64,000 nucleotides of DNA from Flavobacteriales bacterium (lineage in GTDB: Bacteria > Bacteroidota > Bacteroidia > Flavobacteriales_E > Vicingaceae): contig CAJPFH010000006.1 in the NCBI GenBank assembly GCA_905339165.1, forward strand, positions 1 to 64,000. The letters are read 5' to 3'. Position numbers and translations under genes: made by a program. Every line of letters begins with the position of its first letter. Position 1 is the first letter of the stretch. Positions 42,329 through 51,221 of the stretch are shown here, piece after piece. The notes under the pieces are model-generated. The model saw nothing but the letters and a program-made list of their open reading frames with translations. It made no database searches and was not told the DNA's origin.

Positions 42329-43204
42329 ATGGCAAAGTATTCAATAAAAGAGATAGAAAGTTTAACAGGCATTAAAGCTCATACCATACGCATTTGGGAA
42401 AAAAGATACAATATCATTAACCCCGAACGCACCTCTACCAATATTCGCTTGTATTCCGATGGGGATATTAAAAGAATTTTAAATGTTTCTATTTTAAATC
42501 ATCACGGTTTAAAAATTTCTAAAATCTCAGATTTGTCTAATGATGAAATAAACAATAAAGTGTTACAGCTTACCCTACATTGCAAAGAGGAAGACAGATT
42601 TGTTGATATGCTGGTAGCTTGCATGGTAGAATTAGACGAGCAAAGATTTGAAAAAATAGTAAGCAATTCCGTTTTTAAAATTGGCTTTGAAGAAACAATA
42701 AGCAATGTTGTTTATCCATTATTAGACCGCATTGGTGTTCTTTGGCAAACCGGCAGTATTTCGGCTGCCCAAGAACATTTTATGTCTAATTTAATACGAC
42801 AAAAATTAATTGCAGCTATTGATATTCTTCCTCCCTGCGAAAAAAAAGAACATAATCAATATTTATTGTTTCTTCCCGAAGGCGAACAACACGAAATAGG
42901 TCTTTTGTTTTATTATTACCTATTAAAAAAGAACGGAAAATATGTTATTTATTTAGGGCAATCGGTTCCCCTAAACGATGTAATAGAAATAGCAGAAACA
43001 CGAACCCCTCCATTTCTTTTAACCGCTTTTGTTTGCTCACAAAATAGCATAGATGTGTTATCTTATTTGCAAGAACTAGAAAAAATAAAAAATGTAGAAA
43101 AAATATATATAACCGGAGCTTTTGCCAACCAATTGACTCATACATCCTGTAAAACAGAACTTATTAGCAATATAAAACAATTCTATAAAAACATTTTGGT
43201 TTAA
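42329..43204 (+). CDS. MerR-family regulator with B12-binding domain (CarH/LitR-like)
   Basis: A 291-residue predicted light- and cobalamin-responsive repressor. The N-terminal MerR helix-turn-helix (residues 1-70) has SLTGIKAHTIRIWEKRYNI. The helical B12-contact part has W139-x9-E149-H150, the same spacing as the W, E, H set used by CarH from Thermus to bind and sense adenosylcobalamin. The Rossmann domain has the ExHxxG motif at 186-191 (His188 as lower cobalt ligand). The position after the Trp, His132 in CarH, is Gln140 here, so the light-state bis-His bond may not form. Its neighbour is an ECF sigma factor. In several Bacteroidota such pairs control carotenoid genes, which are absent here. 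Confidence 0.82.
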   Translation: MAKYSIKEIESLTGIKAHTIRIWEKRYNIINPERTSTNIRLYSDGDIKRILNVSILNHHGLKISKISDLSNDEINNKVLQLTLHCKEEDRFVDMLVACMVELDEQRFEKIVSNSVFKIGFEETISNVVYPLLDRIGVLWQTGSISAAQEHFMSNLIRQKLIAAIDILPPCEKKEHNQYLLFLPEGEQHEIGLLFYYYLLKKNGKYVIYLGQSVPLNDVIEIAETRTPPFLLTAFVCSQNSIDVLSYLQELEKIKNVEKIYITGAFANQLTHTSCKTELISNIKQFYKNILV

Positions 43205-43302
43205 ATTAAGCAGTTGATTTGTGTTGATTCACCTCAATTTTTATGCGTTTAATCTAAAAAACATGAGCCACATCATAAAATAATATGATAAAAATCATAA
43301 AT

Positions 43303-43310
43303 GTTTAAAC
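43303..43310. promoter_or_regulatory. GTTTAAAC palindrome upstream of the ECF sigma gene
   Basis: Second copy of the octamer found before the MerR gene, here extended to a 10-base palindrome (TGTTTAAACA), 6 bases upstream of the -7 box TACATTTG. A bound regulator would cover the spacer of the promoter. Two TTGATT copies at a 10-base pitch (43214-43229) lie further up. Confidence 0.35.
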
Positions 43311-43316
43311 AAATCG

Positions 43317-43324
43317 TACATTTG
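43317..43324 (+). promoter_or_regulatory. -7 box for the ECF sigma factor
   Basis: TACATTTG, perfect TAnnTTTG, 20 bases before the ATG at 43345. It overlaps the 3' flank of the GTTTAAAC palindrome region. Confidence 0.45.
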
Positions 43325-43344
43325 CTGAACAAAATTAAAAGTGT

Positions 43345-43851
43345 ATGACAGCAATAGAGTTTAATCATCAGGTGGTAAAGCTGCAAACTCCCTTAAAATA
43401 TTTTGCCATAAAACTTACTGCAGATGCCGAAGATGCTCATGATCTTTTACAAGATACTATTTTAAAAGCATTTAAATACCGAGATAAATTTGTAGATAAA
43501 ACAAACCTGAAAGCATGGTTGTATACCATTATGAAAAATACTTTTATAAACAACTATCGCAGGTCGGTGCGTACAAGAATGATAATAGACAATAGTAAAG
43601 ATTTGTACGTTATAAATACTCCCTCAAAAGTGGTAAATGAAACGGTGGTTTCAAAAATTACGCACAACGATATTTGGAAATCGGTAAATGAATTAAATAA
43701 TGAATTACGTACCCCTTTTAAAATGCACGTAGAAGGCTTTAAATATAAAGAAATTGCCGATGAAATGAATTTGCCTATAGGTACCGTAAAAAGCCGCATT
43801 TTTTTAGCACGCAAAAAGCTAATGGAAGAATTGAAAGAAATTAGAAACTAA
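43345..43851 (+). CDS. ECF-family RNA polymerase sigma factor
   Basis: A 168-residue sigma factor that redirects RNA polymerase. Region 2 reads AEDAHDLLQDTILKAFKYR and AWLYTIMKNTFINNYRR; region 4 has MHVEGFKYKEIADEMNLPIGTVKSRIFLARKKL. No anti-sigma gene is adjacent, so control is probably at its own promoter by the upstream B12-MerR regulator. From memory this subgroup of ECF factors sits by carotenoid genes in many Bacteroidota. It ends 20 bases before the convergent hflX. Confidence 0.9.
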   Translation: MTAIEFNHQVVKLQTPLKYFAIKLTADAEDAHDLLQDTILKAFKYRDKFVDKTNLKAWLYTIMKNTFINNYRRSVRTRMIIDNSKDLYVINTPSKVVNETVVSKITHNDIWKSVNELNNELRTPFKMHVEGFKYKEIADEMNLPIGTVKSRIFLARKKLMEELKEIRN

Positions 43852-43871
43852 TTATTTAAAATCTTTTTAGT

Positions 43872-45065
43872 TTAGTAAAGCAACTTATGAGGATAAATTT
43901 CCACATGTAGTTGCTTTATTTTTTTGTACAGAAGTTCTCTGAGGGGTTCAATATTTTCTTTTTTTGTGGCAGAAATAAAAATGCAGTCGTTATTTAGTTT
44001 TCCCATCCATGTTTCTCTCAGTTCTTCAATACTTACGTTTTCTTTTGTTTTTTCAGAAAGATCAAATGGATCTTTTTCTGTAAAGTGGTAAGCATCTATT
44101 TTATTAAAAATTAGAATAGTGGGCTTGTCTAATGCTTTCAAGTCCTTAAGAGTTTCATTCACCACATTTATTTGTTCTTCAAATGTGGGGTGCGAAATAT
44201 CCACTACATGAAGTAATAAATCAGCTTCACGAACCTCGTCTAAGGTAGATTTAAAAGATTCGATTAGGTGTGTAGGAAGTTTACGAATAAAACCAACCGT
44301 ATCGGAAAGTAAAAAGGGTAAATTTCCGATTACCACTTTTCTAACAGTAGTATCTAAGGTGGCGAATAATTTATTTTCTGCAAACACTTCCGATTTGCTG
44401 AGCATATTCATAAGGGTGGATTTACCCACGTTGGTATAACCTACCAACGCCACACGAACCAGTTGATCGCGGTTTTTGCGCTGGGTTAGCATTTGTTTGT
44501 CTATTGTTTTCAGTTCGTTTTTCAGTTTCGAAATTTTTTCAAGTACAATTCTTTTGTCACTTTCAATTTGTAATTCGCCCGAACCGCTTCGTGTTCCGGT
44601 GCCACCACGCTGGCGTTCAAGGTGTGTCCACATGCGTTTTAAGCGTGGCAGCACGTATTGGTAACGGGCTAATTCTACTTGTGCCTTTGCATGCGAGGTG
44701 CGGGCTCGTTGGGCAAAAATGGTTAAAATAAGTGAAGTGCGATCTTGCACATCGCATTGTAATTCTTTTTCTAAATTGCGTTGTTGCGATGGGGTAAGTT
44801 CGTCATCAAATACTACAAGAGTAATTTCGTGTTGTTTAACAAATTCGGCAATTTCTTTTAGTTTTCCGGAGCCAATATAGGTTCCGGGAAGGGGTTTGGT
44901 TAGTTTTTGGGTAAAGCGTTTTACTACATTATACCCAGAGGTGTAAACCAAAAATTCAAGTTCATTTAAAAATTCATTTATTTGTTGGTCATCATTTTCT
45001 TTTAAGGAAACTCCAACCAATACTGCTTTATCTTTTTTTACATTAGTGGTTTCGGTATTCTTCAT
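43872..45065 (-). CDS. hflX: GTPase HflX
   Basis: A 397-residue ribosome-associated GTPase that splits stalled ribosomes, notably under heat stress. The N-terminal HflX domain (residues about 1-190) has FTQKLTKPLPGTYIGSGKL and the RQRGGTGTRSGSGE loop; the G domain has GYTNVGKSTL (G1) and NKID (G4). Family fingerprint ARYQYVLPRLKRMWTHLERQ is present. The length is standard. It follows the small haem-like membrane protein by 4 bases on the minus strand, so one promoter should serve both. Confidence 0.95.
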   Translation of the reverse strand: MKNTETTNVKKDKAVLVGVSLKENDDQQINEFLNELEFLVYTSGYNVVKRFTQKLTKPLPGTYIGSGKLKEIAEFVKQHEITLVVFDDELTPSQQRNLEKELQCDVQDRTSLILTIFAQRARTSHAKAQVELARYQYVLPRLKRMWTHLERQRGGTGTRSGSGELQIESDKRIVLEKISKLKNELKTIDKQMLTQRKNRDQLVRVALVGYTNVGKSTLMNMLSKSEVFAENKLFATLDTTVRKVVIGNLPFLLSDTVGFIRKLPTHLIESFKSTLDEVREADLLLHVVDISHPTFEEQINVVNETLKDLKALDKPTILIFNKIDAYHFTEKDPFDLSEKTKENVSIEELRETWMGKLNNDCIFISATKKENIEPLRELLYKKIKQLHVEIYPHKLLY

Positions 45066-45069
45066 AAAG

Positions 45070-45531
45070 TTAAAACCAACCTCTCCCTTCGCCTACCAAA
45101 AGGGTTGGCCACGGAATAAGCATCATTATGAGTAAAAAAGCAAGTGTATAAAAGAGAACAGTACGTTTGTGTTTTAGTTGGTCATTAACTGCTTTTTTGG
45201 TAAGTATTCTACCCATTGTAATTAGAGCAATGGCAGCTATCATTCCTCCTATGTGTTCTACTGCCCAAAATCGTAAAATGGAATCTTTCATGGCAAAGCC
45301 CATTCCACGAACCATTGCAACTTGTATAAACGGACTGATAAAGTATAAAAACAAACCAATGAGTAATTGGGTGTGGGCAGTAATCATTAGAAATAATCCA
45401 ATTTTATTGTCGGTAGATTCAAAAGGAGTTTTGTTTAATAATCCTTTAATAGATCGCACTATAGCAAGGATAATCAGAAACAACAAAACATAACGTAAAA
45501 AGGAGTGCAAGTGAAGTAGTCCGGTGTACAT
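45070..45531 (-). CDS. Cytochrome b-like four-helix membrane protein
   Basis: A 153-residue protein with four predicted membrane helices. His7 and His9 (LHLHSFLRY), a later His (TAHTQLLIG) and HIGG in the third helix area could bind haem between helices, as in b-type cytochromes; this is pattern-based. The second half has GRILTKKAV and an aromatic C-terminus. Such proteins are often annotated 'cytochrome B' in Bacteroidota without proof. It is the first gene of a unit with hflX, 4 bases apart. Confidence 0.6.
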   Translation of the reverse strand: MYTGLLHLHSFLRYVLLFLIILAIVRSIKGLLNKTPFESTDNKIGLFLMITAHTQLLIGLFLYFISPFIQVAMVRGMGFAMKDSILRFWAVEHIGGMIAAIALITMGRILTKKAVNDQLKHKRTVLFYTLAFLLIMMLIPWPTLLVGEGRGWF

Positions 45532-45544
45532 AATAAGGTTTTGG

Positions 45545-45552
45545 CAAAAGTA
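45545..45552 (-). promoter_or_regulatory. -7 box for the cytochrome b-like/hflX unit
   Basis: The minus strand reads TACTTTTG (perfect TAnnTTTG), 13 bases before the ATG at 45531. Confidence 0.45.
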
Positions 45553-45664
45553 ACAAATACAATGTTTAAATGTTTTTACGGAGATTTATTTTTGCTTAAA
45601 AACAGAGGGTCCAAATTAAAAACGGTTCATCTGATTAAAAATATTTTTCGGATTTAGAAGAGCA

Positions 45665-47833
45665 TTAAACCTGTATTCCTATAATACAAACATCATCAAT
45701 TTGTTCTAATTTACCTTTCCATGTTTCGAAAGAGGTATGGATAAGTTCTTTTTGTTTGGCCATCGTTTGGTTTTGAATGCTTAATAAAAGAGATTTAAGT
45801 TTAGACGATTTAAATTTCTTGCCTTTTTCACCACCAAACTGGTCTTGCAAACCATCGGTAAAAAGGTAAACAATATCTTTTTTTTGTAATTCAATAGTGT
45901 GTGTGGTAAAAGGCAATGGATTATCAACTTTTCCAATGGGTTGTTTGTTGGGTTTAATCTCTAACAGTTCTTTATTTTTATTACGAATAACCCATAAAGG
46001 ATTATTTGCTCCCGCCCATTCTAATACAATTTTTCGGTTTTCACTTTCATTGTGTTTATTGATTAGAATTGAAGCGAGTGAAATATCCATTCCATCTAAA
46101 ACATCTTCATTATTCTTACTTAGTTTTTCTATAACAATCTCTCTTGTTCTAGAAAGCAGGTTTCCTGGGTTTTCATTTTTTTCTTCAAGCAAGGCCTTAG
46201 AAAGTGCATTACTGCACACTACACTTACCATAGCTCCGGGTACACCATGTCCAGTACAATCAGCAGCAGCAAAGTATATTCTTTCGTTTAATTTTTCTAT
46301 CCAATAGAAATCACCTGCTACAATGTCTTTTGGTTTGTAAAAAATAAAATGGTTAGGAAGTAGTTCTTGTATTGTTTTATTTGAAGGTAAAATTGCTTCT
46401 TGTATGCGTTTGGCATAGGTAATGCTATCTAAAATGTCTTTATTTTTTGCACGAATAATCTTGTTTTGAGAGCGACTAATTTTCAAATTTTTAAAAATAA
46501 GAAATGCAATTATGGTTAAGAATAATAATCCCCCAATTGATGCATAAATAAACATTGATTGCCGTTTTTCTTTTTCTTTCAAAATTTCTATTTTTCTTTT
46601 GTTTTCTTCTTTTGCCAAAGCTTCTTTTTTATCAAAATCATATTGCATTTGCTGCTGTATATTTTTTTTGGAATTTTCTTCATTTACTATACTATCTTTT
46701 AAAGCAATAAATTTTTTATAATGATCCAATGCAAGTTTATACTGTTTTGTTGTATCGTATAACAGATAAAAATAATGTTCCTGATCTCTTAGTAATCCTA
46801 ATGCGTTTAATTCGTTTGATATCTCTAATGCTTTTTTTAAATATTGCTCGGCTTTTAAATATTCACCGGAATGAAGGTATAAGGCTCCTAAATTTCCGAT
46901 AGTTATGGCTTCATAATATTTATTCCCAAGGTCTTTACACACATCTAACATTAAGGAAAAATACTTTAATGCATTTTCTTTTAATTTTTTTTTTTCTTTA
47001 GGAATAGTTGTTAAATTGTACTGCTCAGAAAATACTGAAGCCACATTTAATAATACTGCGGCTTCTATGTTTTTATCGTTTGTTTCCTTAGTAATCTCTA
47101 GTGCTTTTTCGTAATATTCTAATGCTTTTTGTAATATTTTATTTTTTTCAGTTACACTTTTTATATTGGTTGATTGCTCGGCATAAACTGTTCCGATGTT
47201 TACATATTGATTCATCTTTAGTCTTATGTTACCTATGGACTCTGCCATTACCAACACATTTGTATAATATTCAATGGCTTTTGTATAATTTTTTTCCTCG
47301 GTATATACAATACCAATATTTCCCATATTAATAAGTATGCCTTCATCATAATTAATTTCTTCGTTAATTCGTAAGGCTTTGAAGAAATATTCAAGAGCTT
47401 TAGGATGATTAGATTGGCTTAAGTTGACTAAACCTAAACCCGAAAAAGCATTTGAAAGCATTAGCTTAAATTTTTCTTTTTCTGCAATTTGTTGTGCATT
47501 TTCAAAACAACTTTTTGCATGAGAAAATTCCCCCATGGAGTAATATGTGTCTCCAAGTTTAATTAAGGCATTTCCCATTCCCACTTTTGAATTTATTGAA
47601 CGAGCTATTTTAAAAGCCTTTTTACTGAATTCTAAAGCTTGTTTGTTGTTATGATATAATACCTTGCCAACAAGTTTAATGTATGCACTAATTTTTTGTG
47701 TATCCGCAGCATTAGAATTCGTTAAGGTAATTAACGAGTCTAAAAACGCATTTTTCTCGAAAGCAAAATACTTGTAGTGATAAAATAGTAAAAAATAGAC
47801 CAGAAGAAGGCTCTTTACGAATTTACTTTTCAT
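45665..47833 (-). CDS. TPR-repeat sensor with SpoIIE-type PP2C phosphatase domain
   Basis: A 722-residue signalling protein. An N-terminal signal or membrane segment (residues about 8-25) is followed by about eight tetratricopeptide repeats (residues about 40-390; YSMGEFSHAKSCFENAQ, YYTNVLVMAESIG, GEYLKAEQYLKKALEI), a coiled part, a membrane helix (FIYASIGGLLFLTIIAFLIF), a short linker and a C-terminal SpoIIE phosphatase domain (residues about 490-722; AGDFYWIEKL, AAADCTGHGVPGAMVSV). The TPRs face the periplasm; the phosphatase is cytoplasmic and would dephosphorylate a serine on a partner, classically an anti-anti-sigma factor. This TPR-SpoIIE layout is common in Bacteroidota, ligand unknown. 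A palindrome lies in its upstream region. Confidence 0.85.
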   Translation of the reverse strand: MKSKFVKSLLLVYFLLFYHYKYFAFEKNAFLDSLITLTNSNAADTQKISAYIKLVGKVLYHNNKQALEFSKKAFKIARSINSKVGMGNALIKLGDTYYSMGEFSHAKSCFENAQQIAEKEKFKLMLSNAFSGLGLVNLSQSNHPKALEYFFKALRINEEINYDEGILINMGNIGIVYTEEKNYTKAIEYYTNVLVMAESIGNIRLKMNQYVNIGTVYAEQSTNIKSVTEKNKILQKALEYYEKALEITKETNDKNIEAAVLLNVASVFSEQYNLTTIPKEKKKLKENALKYFSLMLDVCKDLGNKYYEAITIGNLGALYLHSGEYLKAEQYLKKALEISNELNALGLLRDQEHYFYLLYDTTKQYKLALDHYKKFIALKDSIVNEENSKKNIQQQMQYDFDKKEALAKEENKRKIEILKEKEKRQSMFIYASIGGLLFLTIIAFLIFKNLKISRSQNKIIRAKNKDILDSITYAKRIQEAILPSNKTIQELLPNHFIFYKPKDIVAGDFYWIEKLNERIYFAAADCTGHGVPGAMVSVVCSNALSKALLEEKNENPGNLLSRTREIVIEKLSKNNEDVLDGMDISLASILINKHNESENRKIVLEWAGANNPLWVIRNKNKELLEIKPNKQPIGKVDNPLPFTTHTIELQKKDIVYLFTDGLQDQFGGEKGKKFKSSKLKSLLLSIQNQTMAKQKELIHTSFETWKGKLEQIDDVCIIGIQV

Positions 47834-47881
47834 TTACATGAAATACTTTAAAAATGCAGTCAAACAAAAATGCTTATAAGA

Positions 47882-47896
47882 TATTGAAATTCAATA
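47882..47896. promoter_or_regulatory. Palindrome TATTGAAATTCAATA between the SpoIIE-type gene and nspC
   Basis: A perfect 15-base palindrome about an unpaired central base, in the 180-base divergent gap, 49 bases upstream of the minus gene's start. Could be an operator for either side. Confidence 0.35.
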
Positions 47897-47985
47897 CACA
47901 AAAATAATAAAATATTTATAATAAGGAGTACAAATGAAATTTTACTCATTATCGTGCTTTTTAGATTTATAAGTGCTTTTGCAAT

Positions 47986-47993
47986 TACCTTTG
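47986..47993 (+). promoter_or_regulatory. -7 box for the nspC-his operon
   Basis: TACCTTTG, perfect TAnnTTTG, 20 bases before the ATG at 48014, similar in leader length to those at 40543 and 43317. Confidence 0.4.
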
Positions 47994-48013
47994 CCTCTCT
48001 ATAAATTAGAATT

Positions 48014-49150
48014 ATGCCGGTTGATATTAAAAAAATTCCATTGCCTTGCTATGTGTTAGAAGAAGATTTACTAAGAAAAAACCTAACGCTTATTAAACAT
48101 GTATCTGAAACAGCCGGAGTGGAAATAATTTTAGCTTTTAAAGGTTTTGCTATGTGGGGAGCATTTCCGATAGTTCGCGAATATATAAACGGAGCCACTG
48201 CCAGTTCGTTAAACGAAGCCAGGCTTTGTTTCGAGGAAATGAAAACTAAATCGCACACCTACTGCGTAGCCATTTCCGATAATGAAATAGACGAATTATT
48301 AAAATACTCATCACACATTACATTTAACTCGCTAAACCAGTTTAATAAGTACAAAGAAAAAGCAAAAGCAGCCGGTGTTTCGTGCGGAATACGTGTAAAT
48401 CCACAATATTCTGAAGTAACCACCGAGTTGTATAATCCTTGTTCGCCCCATTCGCGTTTGGGTATGTGCATAGAACATTTCAAAGAAACATTACCCGAAG
48501 CATTGGAAGGCTTGCATTTTCATGCACTCTGCGAAAATGATTCTTATACCCTTGAAAAAACATTGCAAGCATTTGAAAAAAACTTTGCACATCTCATTAA
48601 ACAGGCCAAGTGGATTAATATGGGCGGAGGACATTTAATGACTAAGCAGGGGTACGATACCAATCACCTTATTCAGGTACTTAAAGCATTTCAACAACGC
48701 TATCCAAAGATACACGTAATCCTTGAGCCGGGTAGTGCCTTTGCCTGGCAAACAGGTTCGTTATACTCTACGGTATTAGACGTGGTAGAAAATAACGGAG
48801 TTAAAACAGCAATAGTAGATGTTTCTTTTACAGCACATATGCCCGATTGTTTAGAAATGCCCTATCGCCCAAAAATTACGGGAGCAACAGATCCCATAAA
48901 AGGGAAACCAACCTACCGCATTGGCGGTACAAGTTGCCTTTCGGGCGATTTTATGTTTGAATATTCTTTTGAATACGAACTAAAAGAAGGAGACACACTT
49001 GTTTTCGAAGACATGATTCACTACACCATGGTTAAAACCTCTACCTTTAACGGAGTAAAACACCCCTCTATTGGTATTTGGACTAAAGAAAACACTTTTA
49101 AATGGCTGAAAAAATTCGGCTATATCGATTATAAAAACAGGCTTTCTTAG
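48014..49150 (+). CDS. nspC: Carboxynorspermidine decarboxylase
   Basis: A 378-residue pyridoxal-phosphate enzyme of the alanine racemase-fold decarboxylases. It decarboxylates carboxynorspermidine or carboxyspermidine to the polyamine. Lys43 (ILAFKGFAMW) is the likely PLP lysine; HFHALCEND and EPGSAFAWQTG are fold hallmarks, and GGTSCLSGDFMFEYSF holds the Cys of the active-site dyad. Its usual partner, the carboxynorspermidine dehydrogenase, is not in this window. It leads an operon with three his genes, 3 bases from hisA, which is not a functional link I can explain. Confidence 0.9.
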   Translation: MPVDIKKIPLPCYVLEEDLLRKNLTLIKHVSETAGVEIILAFKGFAMWGAFPIVREYINGATASSLNEARLCFEEMKTKSHTYCVAISDNEIDELLKYSSHITFNSLNQFNKYKEKAKAAGVSCGIRVNPQYSEVTTELYNPCSPHSRLGMCIEHFKETLPEALEGLHFHALCENDSYTLEKTLQAFEKNFAHLIKQAKWINMGGGHLMTKQGYDTNHLIQVLKAFQQRYPKIHVILEPGSAFAWQTGSLYSTVLDVVENNGVKTAIVDVSFTAHMPDCLEMPYRPKITGATDPIKGKPTYRIGGTSCLSGDFMFEYSFEYELKEGDTLVFEDMIHYTMVKTSTFNGVKHPSIGIWTKENTFKWLKKFGYIDYKNRLS

Positions 49151-49153
49151 GCT

Positions 49154-49870
49154 ATGCTCGTTATTCCGGCCATAGATATTATAGAAGGCAAATGTGTTCG
49201 GCTTACCAAAGGGGATTATAGTACAAAGAGAATATACAACGAAAATCCATTAGAAATAGCCCTGCAGTTTCAAGATGCCGGACTCACTCATTTGCATCTT
49301 GTAGATTTAGACGGAGCCAAAAACAAACACATTGTAAACTGGAAAGTAATTGAAAAAATTTGCTCAAAAACAACATTAAAAATAGATGTGGGAGGAGGCA
49401 TAAAATCAGATCAAGCCATAAATATTGTGTTTGAGTGTGGAGCTGCTCAAATAACTGCCGGAAGCATTGCAGCTACAGAACCCGAAAAAGTGTACGAATG
49501 GATAAATAAATTTAGTGCAGAAAAAATTATATTGGGAGCAGATGTCCTCAACGAAAAAATTGCCATCAATGGTTGGAAAGAAAATACCGAAACCAATATT
49601 TTTTCTTTTTTAAAAACCTATTCCCAACAAGGAATACAGTACTGTATTTGTACCGATATTTCTAAAGATGGAATGCTGCAAGGCCCTTCCGTTATTTTAT
49701 ACGAAAACATTTTACAACAACATCCCGAACTAAAGCTCATAGCCAGTGGTGGAATAAGTTCTGTAAACGATTTAAAGCTATTGCGTCAAAAAGGATTATA
49801 TGCAGCCATAGTGGGGAAAGCCTTGTACGAAAATAAAATTTCTCTTAAAGAACTCTCACTGTTTTTATAA
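49154..49870 (+). CDS. hisA: ProFAR isomerase (HisA)
   Basis: A 238-residue TIM-barrel enzyme of histidine synthesis that isomerises ProFAR to [20 protein letters not shown] carries the first catalytic Asp8; the later GGGIKSD and [12 protein letters not shown] phosphate loops are clear. The length is normal. Next gene hisF begins after one base. Confidence 0.95.
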   Translation: MLVIPAIDIIEGKCVRLTKGDYSTKRIYNENPLEIALQFQDAGLTHLHLVDLDGAKNKHIVNWKVIEKICSKTTLKIDVGGGIKSDQAINIVFECGAAQITAGSIAATEPEKVYEWINKFSAEKIILGADVLNEKIAINGWKENTETNIFSFLKTYSQQGIQYCICTDISKDGMLQGPSVILYENILQQHPELKLIASGGISSVNDLKLLRQKGLYAAIVGKALYENKISLKELSLFL

Positions 49871-49871
49871 C

Positions 49872-50627
49872 ATGTTAGCCAAACGCATTATACCCTGTCT
49901 CGATATAAAAAATGGAAGAACCGTAAAAGGAGTTCGTTTCGAAAACTTACAAGATGCAGGAAATTCTGTAGAGCTGGCTAAATGGTATGCCAATGAGGGA
50001 GCCGATGAACTCGTGTTTTTAGATATAACAGCTACTAACGAAAACAGAGGAACACTTTTAAAATTAGTGAAAGAAGTTGCTGATGAAGTGTATATTCCAT
50101 TTACCGTAGGAGGGGGAATTCGTAGTGTAGAAGATGTGGCAGAAATACTATATGCGGGAGCCGATAAAATTTCAGTCAACTCAGCAGCTTTTAATCGCCC
50201 AAAATTAATTACCGAAGTAGCTACTCGTTTTGGGAGCCAATGTGTAGTACTTGCAGTAGATGCCAAACAAATAAACGGAGAATGGATGGTTTACCTAAAT
50301 GGGGGCACGTTGCCTACGCAAAAAAAATTGTTTGACTGGTGTAAAGAAGCTGTAGAAATGGGAGTCGGAGAAATTTTATTTACCTCTATGGATAATGATG
50401 GCACCAAAAACGGATTTGCCAACAATGCACTTTGTTGGCTTTCAGAAAACCTTAATGTTCCTATTATTGCATCGGGAGGAGCGGGATCCATGTTGCATTT
50501 TTTACAGGCCTTTACCGTTGGAAAAGCCGATGCTACTTTAGCTGCCAGCGTTTTTCATTATAAAGAAATTGAAATAAAAGGATTAAAAAAATTCCTTTCA
50601 CAACATAAAATTGAAGTAAGAATATGA
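49872..50627 (+). CDS. hisF: Imidazole glycerol phosphate synthase cyclase subunit (HisF)
   Basis: A 251-residue TIM-barrel enzyme that makes imidazole glycerol phosphate and AICAR with ammonia supplied by His[18 protein letters not shown] has the catalytic Asp11; VVLAVDAKQ carries the second Asp. [13 protein letters not shown] and IASGGAGSM are the phosphate loops. The glutaminase partner hisH is not in this window, so it must lie elsewhere. It overlaps hisIE by 4 bases. Confidence 0.96.
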   Translation: MLAKRIIPCLDIKNGRTVKGVRFENLQDAGNSVELAKWYANEGADELVFLDITATNENRGTLLKLVKEVADEVYIPFTVGGGIRSVEDVAEILYAGADKISVNSAAFNRPKLITEVATRFGSQCVVLAVDAKQINGEWMVYLNGGTLPTQKKLFDWCKEAVEMGVGEILFTSMDNDGTKNGFANNALCWLSENLNVPIIASGGAGSMLHFLQAFTVGKADATLAASVFHYKEIEIKGLKKFLSQHKIEVRI

Positions 50628-51217
50628 GCCCCGATTTTACAAAACAAAATGGTCTTATACCGGCCATTATTCAGGATTATGAAACCCAAAAAGTATTAAT
50701 GCTTGGGTACATGAATCAGGAAGCTTTTGAAAAAACTAAAAGCGAAAAAAAGGTAACCTTCTATAGTCGCAGTAAAAACAGGCTTTGGACAAAAGGCGAA
50801 GAATCTGGAAATTTTCTGGAAGTAAAAGAGATAATGCTCGACTGTGATTCCGATACATTCTTAATTAAAGCGAAGCCGCATGGTTCTGTTTGCCACACCG
50901 GTTCCGATACTTGTTGGAAAGAATACAATCACTCGCATTTTGGTTTTTTTTCAACATTAGAATCAATTATTGAAGGTAGAAAAAATCATTTTTCCGATAC
51001 CAGCTATGTGTCTCAGTTATTCTCAAAAGGGCTCAATAAAATAGCACAAAAAGTAGGCGAAGAAGCAGTTGAGTTAGTAATAGAAGCAAAAGACGATAAC
51101 GAAATACTCTTCCTAAATGAAGCAGCCGATTTGCTTTTTCACTATCTTATTTTATTGAAAGCAAAAGGATACAACTTAGAAAAAATAGAACATATTTTAA
51201 AAGAAAGACATCGGTAA
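50624..51217 (+). CDS. hisIE: Bifunctional PRA-cyclohydrolase/PRA-diphosphatase (HisIE)
   Basis: A 197-residue fused enzyme for two early steps of histidine synthesis. The HisI part (residues about 1-110) has the metal motifs [10 protein letters not shown] and [11 protein letters not shown], with [17 protein letters not shown]. The HisE part (about 115-197) is helical with [20 protein letters not shown]. Fusion in this order is common in Bacteroidota. It ends the operon; the large T9SS gene converges on it with a 4-base gap. Confidence 0.95.
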   Translation: MSPDFTKQNGLIPAIIQDYETQKVLMLGYMNQEAFEKTKSEKKVTFYSRSKNRLWTKGEESGNFLEVKEIMLDCDSDTFLIKAKPHGSVCHTGSDTCWKEYNHSHFGFFSTLESIIEGRKNHFSDTSYVSQLFSKGLNKIAQKVGEEAVELVIEAKDDNEILFLNEAADLLFHYLILLKAKGYNLEKIEHILKERHR

Positions 51218-51221
51218 AAAA

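Noticed and set aside
46981-46995. Long T run in the TPR-SpoIIE gene as a terminator or frameshift
   Set aside because: It encodes a Lys-rich TPR helix in an intact frame; no hairpin precedes it.
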